A DNA stretch of 64,000 nucleotides from Serripes groenlandicus (GCA_031761405.1 JASEVX010000007.1:55738015-55802014), one strand, 5' to 3'. Positions 53,846 to 64,000 are shown, counted from the stretch's first letter. Made by a program: numbers and translations. Notes: generated by a model not told the origin, from the letters alone.

Positions 53846-55679
53846 CCGCAGGTCAGTAGTTTACTAAGAAACGCTCACTGTCTTTAAATAAGCCTAATGG
53901 TTTGGTAGGACATTGAATCACTAATTCACGAACTAGCTTAAAAGTATATGTTAGAGTGAGTAAATACGCTAATAAATGTTTTCCTTGTCCCCAAATTAGG
54001 GAAATTCATTTTTCTACCAGGATCAGTCAAGTGCAATAAATAGCTGAATTATGACATTTCTTGTTTCAGTTATTAGCCATTTTTCATTGTGTGCATAATT
54101 GCCACCAGGGAGCAACCTCATCTTGTATGCGGTATTTTATTTTTTTAATACCATTTTAAACCAGGATGGTTGTGTGTTTTGTTCATGCCTTACAAAAGTA
54201 CACGTTTGACAACGTCTCAACATTTTCCTTGATACGCCTCTGTGACGCCTCTGTACACAATGTTCACTTTGAAGAGAACACTAGAAATGTTTGAGGTTTT
54301 AAGCATAACAATCCTCAAATCAGGTAGTAGAAAAAAAGCGAAAGTATCACCTCCAATTGACCTTAACCTGGACACACTGTTTCTGTGTTAACATACAACG
54401 TAAAACCTGGCATAAAAGAAAGCCGATATCGCTTTACTCCTCTGAATGAAATATAACCTCTTTGTAAATGTGTTTGAGTGCCTCTTTAGATATTGTAGCT
54501 CTTGAAACAAAATGTTGTGGGAAAAGAAGCCTTTGGTTTTAATATGCATTGGGTGTTTGTTTTTTTAACAATTCGTTTAAATCAATCAGATTTTATCCGA
54601 ATATCTAATTGTTTTAAATTGTAAAATATTTGGAAGTGTTTGAATCCACGCTTGACGCGTAATACACATCAAATAAAATTATTTCTATAAAAATCTGATC
54701 ATCGTGAGATGTCATGATATTATTTAGATTTTACAACACTTTCTTAATGTTCTTGTTATGTGAGAATTGATTTAAATTGAGGGCACACCTATACTTAATT
54801 AAGCTTTCATGCAAGGAAAAAACATTACGTTCTACGTTGTATCCTCATTCAGACACAGTTTATCGAACATTGTTGCAAATGTAAAATTAATTCATGTTTT
54901 CATATTTTCATTCATAGCTCTTGTATACGTTCATTCATAGCATTTGTTCACTTGTGAAAAGCAAATTTGAAAGACAGTGGCTATCATAGATTTGTTTATG
55001 ACGAGCAAGTTCTCCTATTGTTACAATGTTTTAACTATATATTTATGTTCTCACTTTTGTAATGTTTAATATGAAATGTACTTGCTCTTCAAATTTGGAA
55101 GAAATAAAGAATATCTATCTATATATCTTTGTCCTTATACAGACGCATAGAAAGATAGCATTAGCTATTGACGGATATGACTGAATGTTATTCTTTCCTG
55201 TACATTTCTGTATAAATATGAAAAAATGCTTTCTATATTTTTTACAAATATTTCTCTCTATATTTTTTACCAAAAATATATTTTGTTTCAATGCAATTTC
55301 TAAATGACTTGTATGTATGCAATACTCCTCACTTCTTGACAGTGTTTCTTTATTATTGTATTCTACTGATGAAGGCGTTCTCCCGAAATTATATAGTATA
55401 ACCGTATAAACTAAACAACAAGTGTTTGTGTTTTTTATTATATTTGTTTGATTTATTCTTTTTATACAATTTTACCTATTCCGAAACTGCAGCAAAGTAA
55501 AGAAGTTTTAAAAACTTAAATTCTTTCATTCATTTATTTTCCAACATATTTGCTCTCGTTTGTTCCTATCCATATATCCTAGCCATGATCTGTTCATACC
55601 TTGCATACAATTCATTATCCCATCTGCACCTGGCTGACATCACTCTAAAATCACCTTCCCCAGTACTTTCAGTACTTTG
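53846..55679. other. No gene or element recognised
   Basis: AT-rich, 1.8 kb. Isolated motifs only (a GCCTCTGTGACGCCTCTG stretch at 54236 and TGACGAGCAAGTTCTCC at 54998, perhaps eroded MITE pieces). Confidence 0.4.
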
Positions 55680-55999
55680 ATGTGACTACGTTATCAATCG
55701 AGCCTGCTAACATAAAGTACGTAGTGAGGAGTGGATATAACTAGATAACATCGAACTGACCTGACCTTGACCATGTGTGCATTAATGCCTACATACTGAT
55801 AGTTGCGACGAGTGTTTAACCAGATCAACCTGCATATATGTACAGTTTGATCTGGTTTTACACTGTTCCCACAGAGGGTTTCAAGAAACGTCTGACAAGC
55901 ACAGTCCATATGAATGGATAGTAAGGATACGTAGACGTATGTTTATTTATCACTGATTGTAGTAATTAACCTGAGGTTGGATTTCCCTGGAAAACGAGG

Positions 56000-56255
56000 C
56001 TCATTACTCGTGCCTTCCCTACATGCAACTCTTCTGAAGCAGACGTCTTTGACTCCAACATCTAGGCAAAGTATGGAAAATCTCTATAAATACAAGTTTA
56101 ATTATGGATAAGAATTGAAAAAATTGTGTCAAAAGGACAAATTGCTCATCATGAGCAATTTCTCTTTTTGTCACACTGTTTTCAAAAGTTGTCTGCTGCA
56201 GATGCGTCAAAATGTAAATGTACATGGTGAGAAAATGGGACACGGTTTAACTTTG
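56000..56255 (+). mobile_element. TTAA MITE (old), in right duplication copy
   Basis: CCTTCCCTACATGCAACTCT, AATTGCTCATCATGAGCAAT, TGGGACACGGTTTAA. A shorter remnant is at 46845-46950 in the left copy. Confidence 0.7.
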
Positions 56256-56419
56256 CACTAAGGTCGGGTCAGGTTAAGTTTAACCCTTTTTCCGCTGAAT
56301 TCCTACAGCCGCTATCGTAACCGCTGCATTACGTGTCGATTCACTAGTTTATACTTAATATTAATAAGTTAGTAACTAGCATTGTAGACCGAGATAAGAC
56401 TTCACAAACAATCAGGCTG

Positions 56420-57345
56420 ATCTTGGTCTACATTGTGGTAGTGTAGGTACGGGATGTCGTAGATTCGATCCCCGTCTATATCATAAAAGGACTTTAAAAT
56501 GCTAGTCATGACCCTCCTTCCTTGTCGCTCTATAAGGGCCTGTCACACCTAGCCGATTTGGCTCGCCGGAGCACACATTTTGCGAGTTTCGGGGATCGGT
56601 ATTTGTACGGCGGCGCAACGGTATCACATCGTTAAGAACGGTAGTAAATCGTTAGGACATCGTCAGAACATCGGCGAATAAATCAGCAACGGCAGCCGAC
56701 GGTATAAATTTTTGAACATGCTCAGCATTTTCTGACGTTGAGCTGCCGGAGCGAGCAACGGCACTACAACGGCAGCATAACGGCAGTACTCCGGTATGGC
56801 TTCGTTAATGTCGGTAGTGCCCCGTAACATATCAGTGGCTGTCAATATGTACCGTATGATACATACCTGATCTCATACAGTAGTCCTGCCGATGTACTAA
56901 CGATGTACTACCGTTCTTAGCAATGCGCAACGGTATCACTCCGCTATAACTCCGGTCAACGGCGGCGCTTCGGTATAACATCGGCGGCGCATCGGTTACA
57001 CTAAGTGACAGGAAAATGGTATTCGGTAGCACATCGGCTCTTACATCGGTAGAACAACGGTAGAACAGCGGTTTCACAATGGAAACGCCGGTACTACATC
57101 GGCATTTATAGAGCCAATTGTGATTTTTCAAGTGCTTTCTCGACAGAACTCCGTCGATTTTCTCGCCGTTGTTAATTATGTGCTCCGGTTGGGTCCAAAC
57201 GAGGTACATCGGTAGTGTGTGACATTTGTGCGATTAGCATTACTACTGACTCGTGGGTTTTGCGCGGGAAACGCCCTTATATAACAGAGAACTTGTTGCA
57301 AGCGGCGTAAAAAACAACATACAAACAATTATTGTTTAACTCAAT
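56420..57345 (+). mobile_element. SINE interrupted by a CG-rich element
   Basis: SINE head GATTCGATCCCCGTC (56462) and 3' part GCGGGAAACGCCCTTATATA with GTTGCAAGCGGCGTAAAAAA (57265-57315), separated by the 56540-57229 insertion. Confidence 0.78.
56540..57229. mobile_element. CG-rich inverted-repeat element, ~0.69 kb, unclassified
   Basis: Ends TGTCACACCTAGCCGAT and ATCGGTAGTGTGTGACA are inverted matches with one 1-bp gap and one mismatch, continued by CCGGAGCACA and TGTGCTCCGG. The interior is a dense field of ATCGGTAGTAC / AACGGTAGAAC motifs in both orientations. Absent from the left duplication copy. Confidence 0.75.
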
Positions 57346-57609
57346 TGTAGATTTAATTCGTTCTTAACATTATCTGCTAATTTTCTTTAAAGACACGTAC
57401 TGTGGGGGGAAAAGGGTAACAGTTCGGAAGGCATACATTCCCTTTAATGTCGTTTAGTAGAGCCCCGGGAAATCTCATATTAGCTTTATTACAATCGAAG
57501 ATAAAGATCTGCAATCGAATTCATGCTATTTGATCCAATTGAACTATTTGTGTTAGAAGCCTCTACAGAAGACGACTTCTGAAAACATTTAAGCAATGAC
57601 CCCTTTGGC

Positions 57610-57882
57610 TTAACTGTTTTTAACTCTATTCAATAGTTCTACAATAGGCGCACTTTTATGAGCTTGAATCATGCCAATTCGTCTGCACCGACATCTCCTG
57701 CCATACATGGCACATGTGTGGGTCCCGCGGGGACACTTCTTTCGCCGGCAGCAGAACCTCTGACTGTACCTGTTCCTAAAAAATCGTCTAATCAGTGCCG
57801 ATCTCGAACACTCAACTTCGGAACACGTTTGCAGAAGTAGTAGCACTCCCATGAGCGTTATTGCTAGTACTGATAAGCGCAT
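57610..57882 (-). CDS. Secreted cationic six-cysteine peptide, copy 2 (90 aa)
   Basis: Paralogue of the 48124-48387 gene. It has the same signal peptide apart from two conservative changes, the same cysteine frame (C44, C45, C50, C57, C64, C66) and an identical core CPRGTHTCAMYGRRCRCRRI. The linker between signal and core differs (ALIRRFFRNRYSQ against GLIGRFLGNRNSR). The acceptor (CCCTTAACAG, exon from 57892) is conserved. The last ~11 residues and stop lie in sequence matching the interior of the TTAA MITE, so this copy has lost the original 3' end and carries a transposon-derived tail; it may be functional or decaying. No poly(A) hexamer is evident close to the stop. Confidence 0.72.
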   Translation of the reverse strand: MRLSVLAITLMGVLLLLQTCSEVECSRSALIRRFFRNRYSQRFCCRRKKCPRGTHTCAMYGRRCRCRRIGMIQAHKSAPIVELLNRVKNS

Positions 57883-57960
57883 CTTCAAAGACCTGTTAAG
57901 GGAATATTCATTATTATTATTAAATTACTATAATTTTCAATAGTATTATCTTTAACATTT

Positions 57961-58121
57961 CAGTGGACTCGCAATACATCTAACACAAAAGCGACTCAAA
58001 AAAATACAAACACATTACGAGTTATCGACGTGTTCGAATGCTTTCTTGGTCAATGCTAAATTCAGTTATTAAAGTACAAGTTCGAATTGTTATGTTCGAG
58101 TAAATTATCGCGATCCCACTG
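57961..58121. mobile_element. pogo-like MITE upstream of peptide gene copy 2
   Basis: CAGTGGACTCGCAATACATC start, GATCCCACTG end; orthologous to 48466-48618. Confidence 0.75.
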
Positions 58122-58227
58122 TGGTATTTATATATTGTAAAATCAATTTATGAGAGACACCAATATGCTAACCACGCATGTACTGACTGATAAAACGTGG
58201 TTATTTTTATGCGGGGTGGGGCGGAAA

Positions 58228-58250
58228 GGGGGGGGGGGGGGGGGGGGGGG
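58228..58250. repeat. 23-nt G run
   Basis: Uninterrupted G tract, template for C-rich RNA in the predicted intron of peptide gene copy 2. Confidence 0.85.
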
Positions 58251-58354
58251 TTAATTTCAATCTATAATGCAGTCACGTTTTCAAATAAAGATCATGACTG
58301 GGGTTTGGCTAAACGTTTATAAGGAAGGGGGTATCATTTCGATTGCCTCACTTA

Positions 58355-58440
58355 AAATCGGATAGAACACGCTGTGATATAAATGAAAGAGTGTTGAAAG
58401 CGGCGTTAGCCAACATACAAACAAACATACAAACGTAAAC
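58355..58440 (+). mobile_element. SINE 3' end
   Basis: CACGCTGTGATATAAATGAA, GTGTTGAAAGCGGCGTTAGC, CAAACAAACATACAAACG. Confidence 0.75.
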
Positions 58441-58453
58441 CGTATATACTTAC

Positions 58454-58560
58454 TTAAATTAGGTACAATGTATATAATTCCTGTTATATGTGCACGGTAC
58501 AATCTTCCACTGGCTGAGAATAGATGCCCCACAGCCTCTTGTTTACCGAATGAATAACTC
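58454..58560 (-). other. Probable non-coding first exon/promoter of peptide gene copy 2
   Basis: Equivalent of 49424-49540: donor TTTAA|GTAAGT (GT at 58453-58452) paired with the acceptor before 57892, implying a ~0.56-kb intron. Conservation of the donor in both copies is the only support. Confidence 0.35.
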
Positions 58561-58835
58561 TCCTTACAGTCTGTAACTTAGCCCCAGAAATTCCCTCAGA
58601 ATTAATCAGAGCCATTATCTTATCTTCAAATCACCATGAAGTCAGTTAGAGGTCAGTATAGCTATTTTCACAGCATGCCGCCAATTAATATCCGATCACC
58701 ATGCTTACGAACATGTAGATTATTTACATACATTCCAAGGTTTAGACTTATTCACCTTGGGTTTGGATTCCGGTAACTGTTACGTTGATACGTTGCCTAG
58801 CGGTAGTCTAACATTGGCGAATTTATATTACAACA

Positions 58836-59197
58836 CACTAAGACATCTCTCTGGACCCGAAATAGAGAGCTACTGTAGAAAGATGTATTTGAAGTAATTC
58901 ATTGCCGATATTGTAATAAGACTTTAACATTATGGACTGATTCCAGTCTCGATTACGTTCGCCTAAATATAGAAATTGACTCTAAAGCGCCCCTTGCCAA
59001 TGAAAAACAACTTCTCTACTTCCACACACACACAGAAATAAGTGATGGACAGAGTATGTAGGAATAAAATTCCGTTGAAAATACGTCCGTGAAGTCTAAT
59101 CGGTCTCAGACCGCTGGAGTGGAAAACAATTTTGAAAAAGTTTGGGGTAACCCCTATCGAGGCAAGACAATGTAACAACTGCGCAACATGAAATACA
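58836..59197. other. No feature recognised
   Basis: Right of the segmental duplication; no repeat or exon identified. Confidence 0.4.
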
Positions 59198-59198
59198 A

Positions 59199-59455
59199 TT
59201 GAGCCGTCCCGCGAGAAAACCAACATTGTGGACTCTGGGTAATGTTTCGAACCAGATCAGCCTTCACATGCACAGTCCACGCAGGCTAATCCGTCTCAGG
59301 GGGATAGAGTTATAGAGTAAAGATTCCTGAAACAGAAAATACACAGGAGGCAAACAGTGTATGTCGTGGTTAGCCTGCGCGTCAGGTGTAGGCTGATCCG
59401 GGTCGATACTTTACGCAGAGTCCACAATGTTGGTTTTCTCGCGGGACGGCTCAAT
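59199..59455. mobile_element. GAGCCGTCCC MITE, full length
   Basis: Perfect inverted ends TTGAGCCGTCCCGCGAGAAA and TTTCTCGCGGGACGGCTCAA. Internal GATCAGCCTTCACATGC and GTGTAGGCTGATCCGG. Best copy of the family here. Confidence 0.92.
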
Positions 59456-59522
59456 TGTTTTTTAACGTAATCTGTATGAATCTACATGGCCTATAAGTCA
59501 CCGTAAATATAAACATAACATG

Positions 59523-59755
59523 AACCCTTTCCCACATACATACACTTTCTGACTCCTCTGCAGAAGACAACTTTTTAAAAGATTGCGAAAAAATGAGAAA
59601 TTGCTCAAAATAAGCCATTTTTCCTTTTGTCACCCTGTTTTCAACCTTTTTGATTTTGAGCAATTATACATCGATTTATAGGGATTGTCCGTGTTTTTGG
59701 CAGGATGTTTTCAAAGTCGTCTGTTGCAGATTTGTTGTATGTGGGAAAGGGTTAA
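59523..59755 (-). mobile_element. TTAA MITE (old subfamily)
   Basis: GAACCCTTTCCCACATACA to GTGGGAAAGGGTTAA; left TTAA decayed. Confidence 0.8.
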
Positions 59756-59757
59756 GG

Positions 59758-59890
59758 CTATTGCGGCGCAAAGATAATTGTGGAGTACCCTTGGGAAATG
59801 TACATTTCCTATCCAAGTACTGGTTTGTTTACCCAGGGATCACAAACAAGTGAACTGTTGCCTTCATATAACTGAAATAATGTTAAAACA
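59758..59890 (+). mobile_element. SINE fragment
   Basis: GAGTACCCTTGGGAAATGTA, AAGTACTGGTTTGTTTACCC, CATATAACTGAAATAATGTT. Confidence 0.65.
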
Positions 59891-61060
59891 CAATTGGGCG
59901 GTTGGTGCGGGTTTTCCTTACATGTATAGAATAAGAACATTAAACAATATTTAAAGTCTTTTTTAAATCGACCATCATGGTCCTCTTGTATATTTGAATA
60001 GCTTATAGGTATAAGTGGCTTTAATAAGAATTCCTTTGTTTTCTGACTTCTGTGTTGTTGTTTATGTGGTCTTTACAATACTGAAAACGGATTTGTTTAC
60101 TGCTTATGTCCATATTCGACTTTCGAATCATTAGTTTGGTCTAAAATCTTGATTTTAAAGGGACTGAATCCCATATGAGAAAAAAGCGAAAAAATGTAAG
60201 GCATTGAGATTTGCTGACTGATGTACTACAATATATGCACACTATTAATATTGCGGAGATTTTTCGTTATTTTGCATGGTAAAATCTACTGGGTTAGTAA
60301 CCCAGTAAATCTAAAAATATCGCTGTATATTTATCACGTTATCACTACAACCGAATTGACAGTTGTTGTTCCTTACACTCACGATACATGAATGTAATGA
60401 GTCGATAGTGTTAGAGAATGCCGAATTGAATCCACAAATTCAAATGAGCGAGAGGAAATTCCACGGTATTTTTAAACGGGAAAACACGGAGCGGACGTTA
60501 TTTTAACTGCTTATTTCCTATGAAATAATGAAAAACAAGACTTGTACGACCTTCTACAACATTCCGTTACATATATATAGACGTATTTTGGATTAATTAG
60601 AATAAGTATAAAATATAACGATTTTGGACCATTATGGTGTTCTTTAATTTATATGTTTATTCAGTCTACTTTAAATTAAGCTTTTATGGAAACTAATTTT
60701 ACTCATAGAGTTGACGTAGGATGGATGATTCCAAGATCATAATAAAACTTCAACACAATTTAGCCTAAAACAGTCCGATACGAACTGCATAATTGCATGC
60801 CGAATACAAGGAACTCGTCATTATTTACCAAGTAACCAGCATGCTCAACCACAAACAGACTGCCGGTAATGGCCATCATACTATGTTGGCTAAATTATTT
60901 TGTCGAAGTAATGAAACATAATTATGCAAGGTTTTAAAATGTTTTCATACTGTTACTATTACCAGCGAAAGTCTAGATGTCTGTAATTTGTATATTATGA
61001 CTGATGTGATTAACATGTTTAATATGCGTTAGCTGGGAACAGCATCGTCGTGTTTAGGTG
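59891..61060. other. No gene recognised
   Basis: AT-rich. One perfect 16-bp-arm palindrome around TACTGGGTTAGTAACCCAGT-A at 60288-60310. Confidence 0.45.
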
Positions 61061-61084
61061 ACGTATATGGCAAGCCAATTGTCC

Positions 61085-61300
61085 AATAATTACGTGAACC
61101 TAGGTTTACGGTCGAAAAACTAGGATTAACGATCGATAAACTAGGTTTTTCGAACGTAAAACCATGTTAACCTATACTTTCGAGCGAAAACATAGGATAA
61201 CGTCGTAAACCATAGTTCCACGCTCGTAAACGTAGGTTCACGCTCGTAAACCCAAGTTCACGGTCGTAAACATAAGTTCACGTTCGTAAAACTATGGTTT
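61085..61300. repeat. ~22-27 bp tandem repeat abutting the gap
   Basis: Units like GTTCACGCTCGTAAAC-CTAG, increasingly regular toward the gap, about nine copies. Confidence 0.85.
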
Positions 61301-61500
61301 NNNNNNNNNNNNNNNNNNNNNNNNNNNNNNNNNNNNNNNNNNNNNNNNNNNNNNNNNNNNNNNNNNNNNNNNNNNNNNNNNNNNNNNNNNNNNNNNNNNN
61401 NNNNNNNNNNNNNNNNNNNNNNNNNNNNNNNNNNNNNNNNNNNNNNNNNNNNNNNNNNNNNNNNNNNNNNNNNNNNNNNNNNNNNNNNNNNNNNNNNNNN
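61301..61500. other. Assembly gap (200 N)
   Basis: Exactly 200 undetermined bases, probably a fixed-size placeholder. It interrupts or ends the tandem array. Confidence 0.99.
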
Positions 61501-61564
61501 CGATCGATGTCTGCTTCCTGGAAACTTAACCAGTACTCTCTTCGTTTTTTGTGCAAAATCCAAT

Positions 61565-61672
61565 GTCATAACCCGCTCATCAGGGGACTCGAACCCGGGA
61601 CCTATTTACGAGAGGCCGATGCTCTATCTCTGCCGATGCTCTACATTTGCACCACTGTCTTCCCGTCGCTTT
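61565..61672 (-). mobile_element. tRNA-like SINE head
   Basis: On the minus strand: TGTAGAGCATCGGCAGAGAT, then CGGGTTCGAGTCCCCTGATG. A GATGCTCTA-TCTCTGCC stretch is partly duplicated, so the tRNA fold is broken. Confidence 0.6.
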
Positions 61673-61971
61673 GAGACATATTTACCCGAATGGTCGCTTA
61701 AAGTGACGGAATGTGCATAGGAATAGGTACGTCCCTATGAAGGAATGCATGGTTTTGTGAAGAAGGTGTAAACATTTTAGTATTCATTGGTGTGAAACGG
61801 TGTGTGGTAATATCCTGGTTAGAAAATGTTCAATCAGATAGTCACATTAATACAGTGATCACCGACAGATCCTTGATCAATCCCCGATTAAAATTACCAT
61901 GTACGTTATTATTTTTAGAAAGAAACCGCAGCGACCACAGACTTTCAACAGTCTTCCCTGGGAAATTTCAC

Positions 61972-62178
61972 AAATGTAGACGCATTTTGACGCATCTGCA
62001 GCAGACGACTTTTGAAAACAATGTAATAAAAGGAGTAATTGCTAAAAACTTCTCATTTTGCCACAAGGTTTTCAACGTTTTGAATAATTATGACTATTTT
62101 ATAGAGATTTTCCATATTTTTTAATAGATATTTTTAAAGTCATTGGCTGCAGATTTGTTGTATGTGGGAAAGGGTTAG
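61972..62178 (-). mobile_element. TTAA MITE (old subfamily)
   Basis: GTAGACGCATTTTGACGCAT, CTGCAGCAGACGACTTTTGA, ending TGTGGGAAAGGGTTAG; left terminus lost. Confidence 0.7.
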
Positions 62179-62669
62179 TAAATTTTCAGTTTTCCCGACA
62201 ACGATGAGTCAGTTGTAATGCTATCCCAGCAACCCTTAGCGGTAAAGATGAAAGTCATTAGTACCCGTTTTAACGTCCTTGGTATGACCCGTCCGGAGAT
62301 CGAACCCTGGTCCGTCTGGTTACTGGTCAAGTCGGCCTGTAGCAACTATTATTTTCAACTATACAATTATCAAAGGAAATCGATCTTATATTGCAGTTTT
62401 CTCTCTATTCTATATATTAAGACGTTGTAATTTACTGAATTCGAAATCTTAATAAAGCGAAATGAGAGATTTTTTTCTTGGTTTCTTTCTCGTGTCAATG
62501 ATATAAAACAACACAAACATCTAAGTTTGTGGTTCTAGTGTTAGTGGCTCTAGACATTTTGTAACTTTAATACTAAAGTAACTTTTTTCACAAAATTTGC
62601 GTGAAAGGAAAAACATTTTTATTTAGAAAAGTATGAAGTGTCAACAACAACAAACAAGTCAATGCAAAT
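62179..62669. other. No gene recognised
   Basis: GGAGATCGAACCCTGGTCCG at 62296 is a possible SINE B-box remnant (minus strand). Nothing else. Confidence 0.4.
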
Positions 62670-62901
62670 CGAGGGCTTGGCGTGAAAGGTTGTTACTAAA
62701 AACCTATTTCGAGAACCCTGGTTTAGGGGCCATGTTGACCCCTTTGTATTTAGGTCCATTGCTCAGAACGAGCAATGGTCCTAAATTTCCATTGTTATCC
62801 AAGAAAAACGATTTAATGCTTTTTAAGACTTTATGGCGAGGTGATTAACCTTGGTAAAATAATACCAAATCTAGTTACAACCGTTTCACGCCAAGCCCTC
62901 G
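62670..62901. mobile_element. CGAGGGCTTGG MITE
   Basis: CGAGGGCTTGGCGTGAAAGG to CGTTTCACGCCAAGCCCTCG; internal palindrome GGTCCATTGCTCAGAACGAG-CAATGGTCC. Confidence 0.9.
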
Positions 62902-63689
62902 AAATATGTTTATGATATGCTTCAGAGGCCGTCGAAAAAACCGGACACTACAAACATACTATACAGTACATACCGAGTTGACCCGGATTCATTCGCCTGT
63001 ATTTATAGATAAAAACGTGGATCTTATTAATATATGCGACCAGTGTAACATTCAATTCTTACCCCCATTAAAAACTGACTTGAAAACCGAATCCTGACAG
63101 CATTTAAACATATATCTAAACAAGTATAATCTAGAGGTAATTTGCCAGGTCAATCCCGGTTCGGACTAATAACTCACCGTGGGAGGTAACGAATCCGTGT
63201 CGACTCGGCCTCGAACCTATACTTCACTGTGGTAGGTACATGATCACTAGATTATAAAGGTTTTTTTTACGGAATGTGTTGTATGAATCATTTAACACCA
63301 TGAGCGAGGTCCAAATTACTTTTGCGTGTATAACTGTCCGTCAGTACGTCCGTGAATACGTCCGTCTTCATACTTCTCAGGACGATTTGACTAATGACGA
63401 GATTACCACAACAGTCTTATGGGTCACAGGGTCAATGGTAAAATCGGTTTCTGCTCAATATATCAATGTCTCCTTTGATCCGGAGTCTTCAAAGTTCACA
63501 GGCTGATTAGCATATGTGACCAGACGACCTCACGACTCTGAATTTGCGGAGACATGTGCTTCTGTTTTAAACTCACCTTCTATTTTGATAATTAGAGAGA
63601 TGTTAGTGTGGAACAAACAATATTAATCATTGATACAATGTGTACAGTGCTTGCGATACGTAGAGGTAGACAGCTATGAGTTGTTCAAC
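62902..63689. other. No gene recognised
   Basis: Two ORFs of 63 and 76 codons (62906-63097, 63276-63506) show no motif I can name; the second includes a CGTCCGT-triplet repeat. Confidence 0.35.
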
Positions 63690-63880
63690 GAAACAACACA
63701 TTATGGACTCTGTGTAATGTATAGACCAGATCAGCCTGCGCAGTCCGCGAAGGCTAATGCGGCCGACACATTCCGTCACAGGGGATAGAGGTATAGAGTA
63801 ATGATTTCTGAAACAGAAAAGCCATAGGAGGCGAAAAGTGTTTGTCCGGGTTAGCCTGCGCTGCATACTTGGGCTTATCA
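63690..63880. mobile_element. GAGCCGTCCC MITE, partial
   Basis: GATCAGCCTGCGCAGTCCGC, ACATTCCGTCACAGGGG, GTTAGCCTGCGCTGCATACT; both termini lost. Confidence 0.75.
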
Positions 63881-64000
63881 AATTTTCATTTTCCAAAATT
63901 AACATACTAAGTGTAAAAAAATTAGAAGTGTGAACCATCTTTCCCTCCTGGTTTGAACCATTCTTTGTGATTTCTTTCGTTGTTTTAATTTGATCGTTAA

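Larger units (their letters stand above)
55680..58835. repeat. Segmental duplication, right copy (~3.2 kb)
   Basis: Same orientation as 46426-49690, about 9.2 kb away. It carries peptide gene copy 2, a private CG-rich inverted-repeat element at 56540-57229, and an expanded 23-G run at 58228-58250 where the left copy has an interrupted G-rich stretch. Confidence 0.85.

Noticed and set aside
61258..61674. ORFs of 92-126 codons across the N run
   Set aside because: They exist only because undetermined bases are read as open codons.
63276..63506. 76-codon ORF near the right edge
   Set aside because: Reads plausibly but contains a CGTCCGT repeat and no recognisable domain; it could be an exon of a gene outside the window, but this cannot be supported.

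Overview
This is eukaryotic nuclear DNA: AT-rich, intron-rich and packed with small transposable elements. It holds two conserved metazoan genes with GT-AG introns and no bacterial-style gene packing. The repeats point to a mollusc, most likely a bivalve: tRNA-derived SINEs that end in a TTGAAAGCGGCGTAAAAC-like tail, GAGCCGTCCCGCGAG-type MITEs, and GACAGACAGACGGAC-terminated satellites. The species call is inference. A run of 200 Ns (61301-61500) shows this is a draft assembly.

Layout. (1) 4161-28150, minus strand: a complete 14-exon gene for the beta subunit of mitochondrial processing peptidase (PMPCB, 479 aa), reconstructed here exon by exon with every reading phase closing. Its introns hold most of the repeats in the left half: a 147-163 bp satellite with a 459-bp higher-order unit, hAT-like elements with 5-6 bp target duplications, a 1-kb TA-flanked element, and a 406-bp tandem duplication that copies the 3' half of the catalytic exon. 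(2) 28.2-32.4 kb: a repeat-bearing intergenic stretch between two divergently transcribed genes. (3) 32373-40686, plus strand: a complete 5-exon gene for NAPE-hydrolysing phospholipase D (NAPEPLD, 354 aa). A long-hairpin MITE begins directly after its stop codon. (4) 41.4-46.4 kb: a 41-bp minisatellite and MITE-rich DNA. (5) 46.4-49.7 kb and 55.7-58.8 kb: two copies of a roughly 3.2-kb segmental duplication, about 9.2 kb apart. Each carries, on the minus strand, a gene for a small secreted, arginine-rich, six-cysteine peptide that I do not recognise. (6) 49.7-55.7 kb: tandemly amplified MITE halves and a 0.5-kb triplication. (7) 58.8-64 kb: repeats, the gap and unassigned sequence.

The two housekeeping genes are functionally unrelated (mitochondrial presequence cleavage; N-acylethanolamine synthesis). 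The most interesting locus is the duplicated Cys-rich peptide pair. The Cys core is identical in the two copies, while the rest of the coding sequence shows nine amino-acid-changing substitutions and one silent one. The second copy's C-terminus reads into transposon sequence. This is the pattern expected of a young, diversifying host-defence-like peptide family, but function is inference.

A TTAA-flanked (piggyBac-like) MITE family dominates the window with more than 20 copies and fragments. At least seven other inverted-repeat families and several tRNA-derived SINEs make up much of the remaining sequence.
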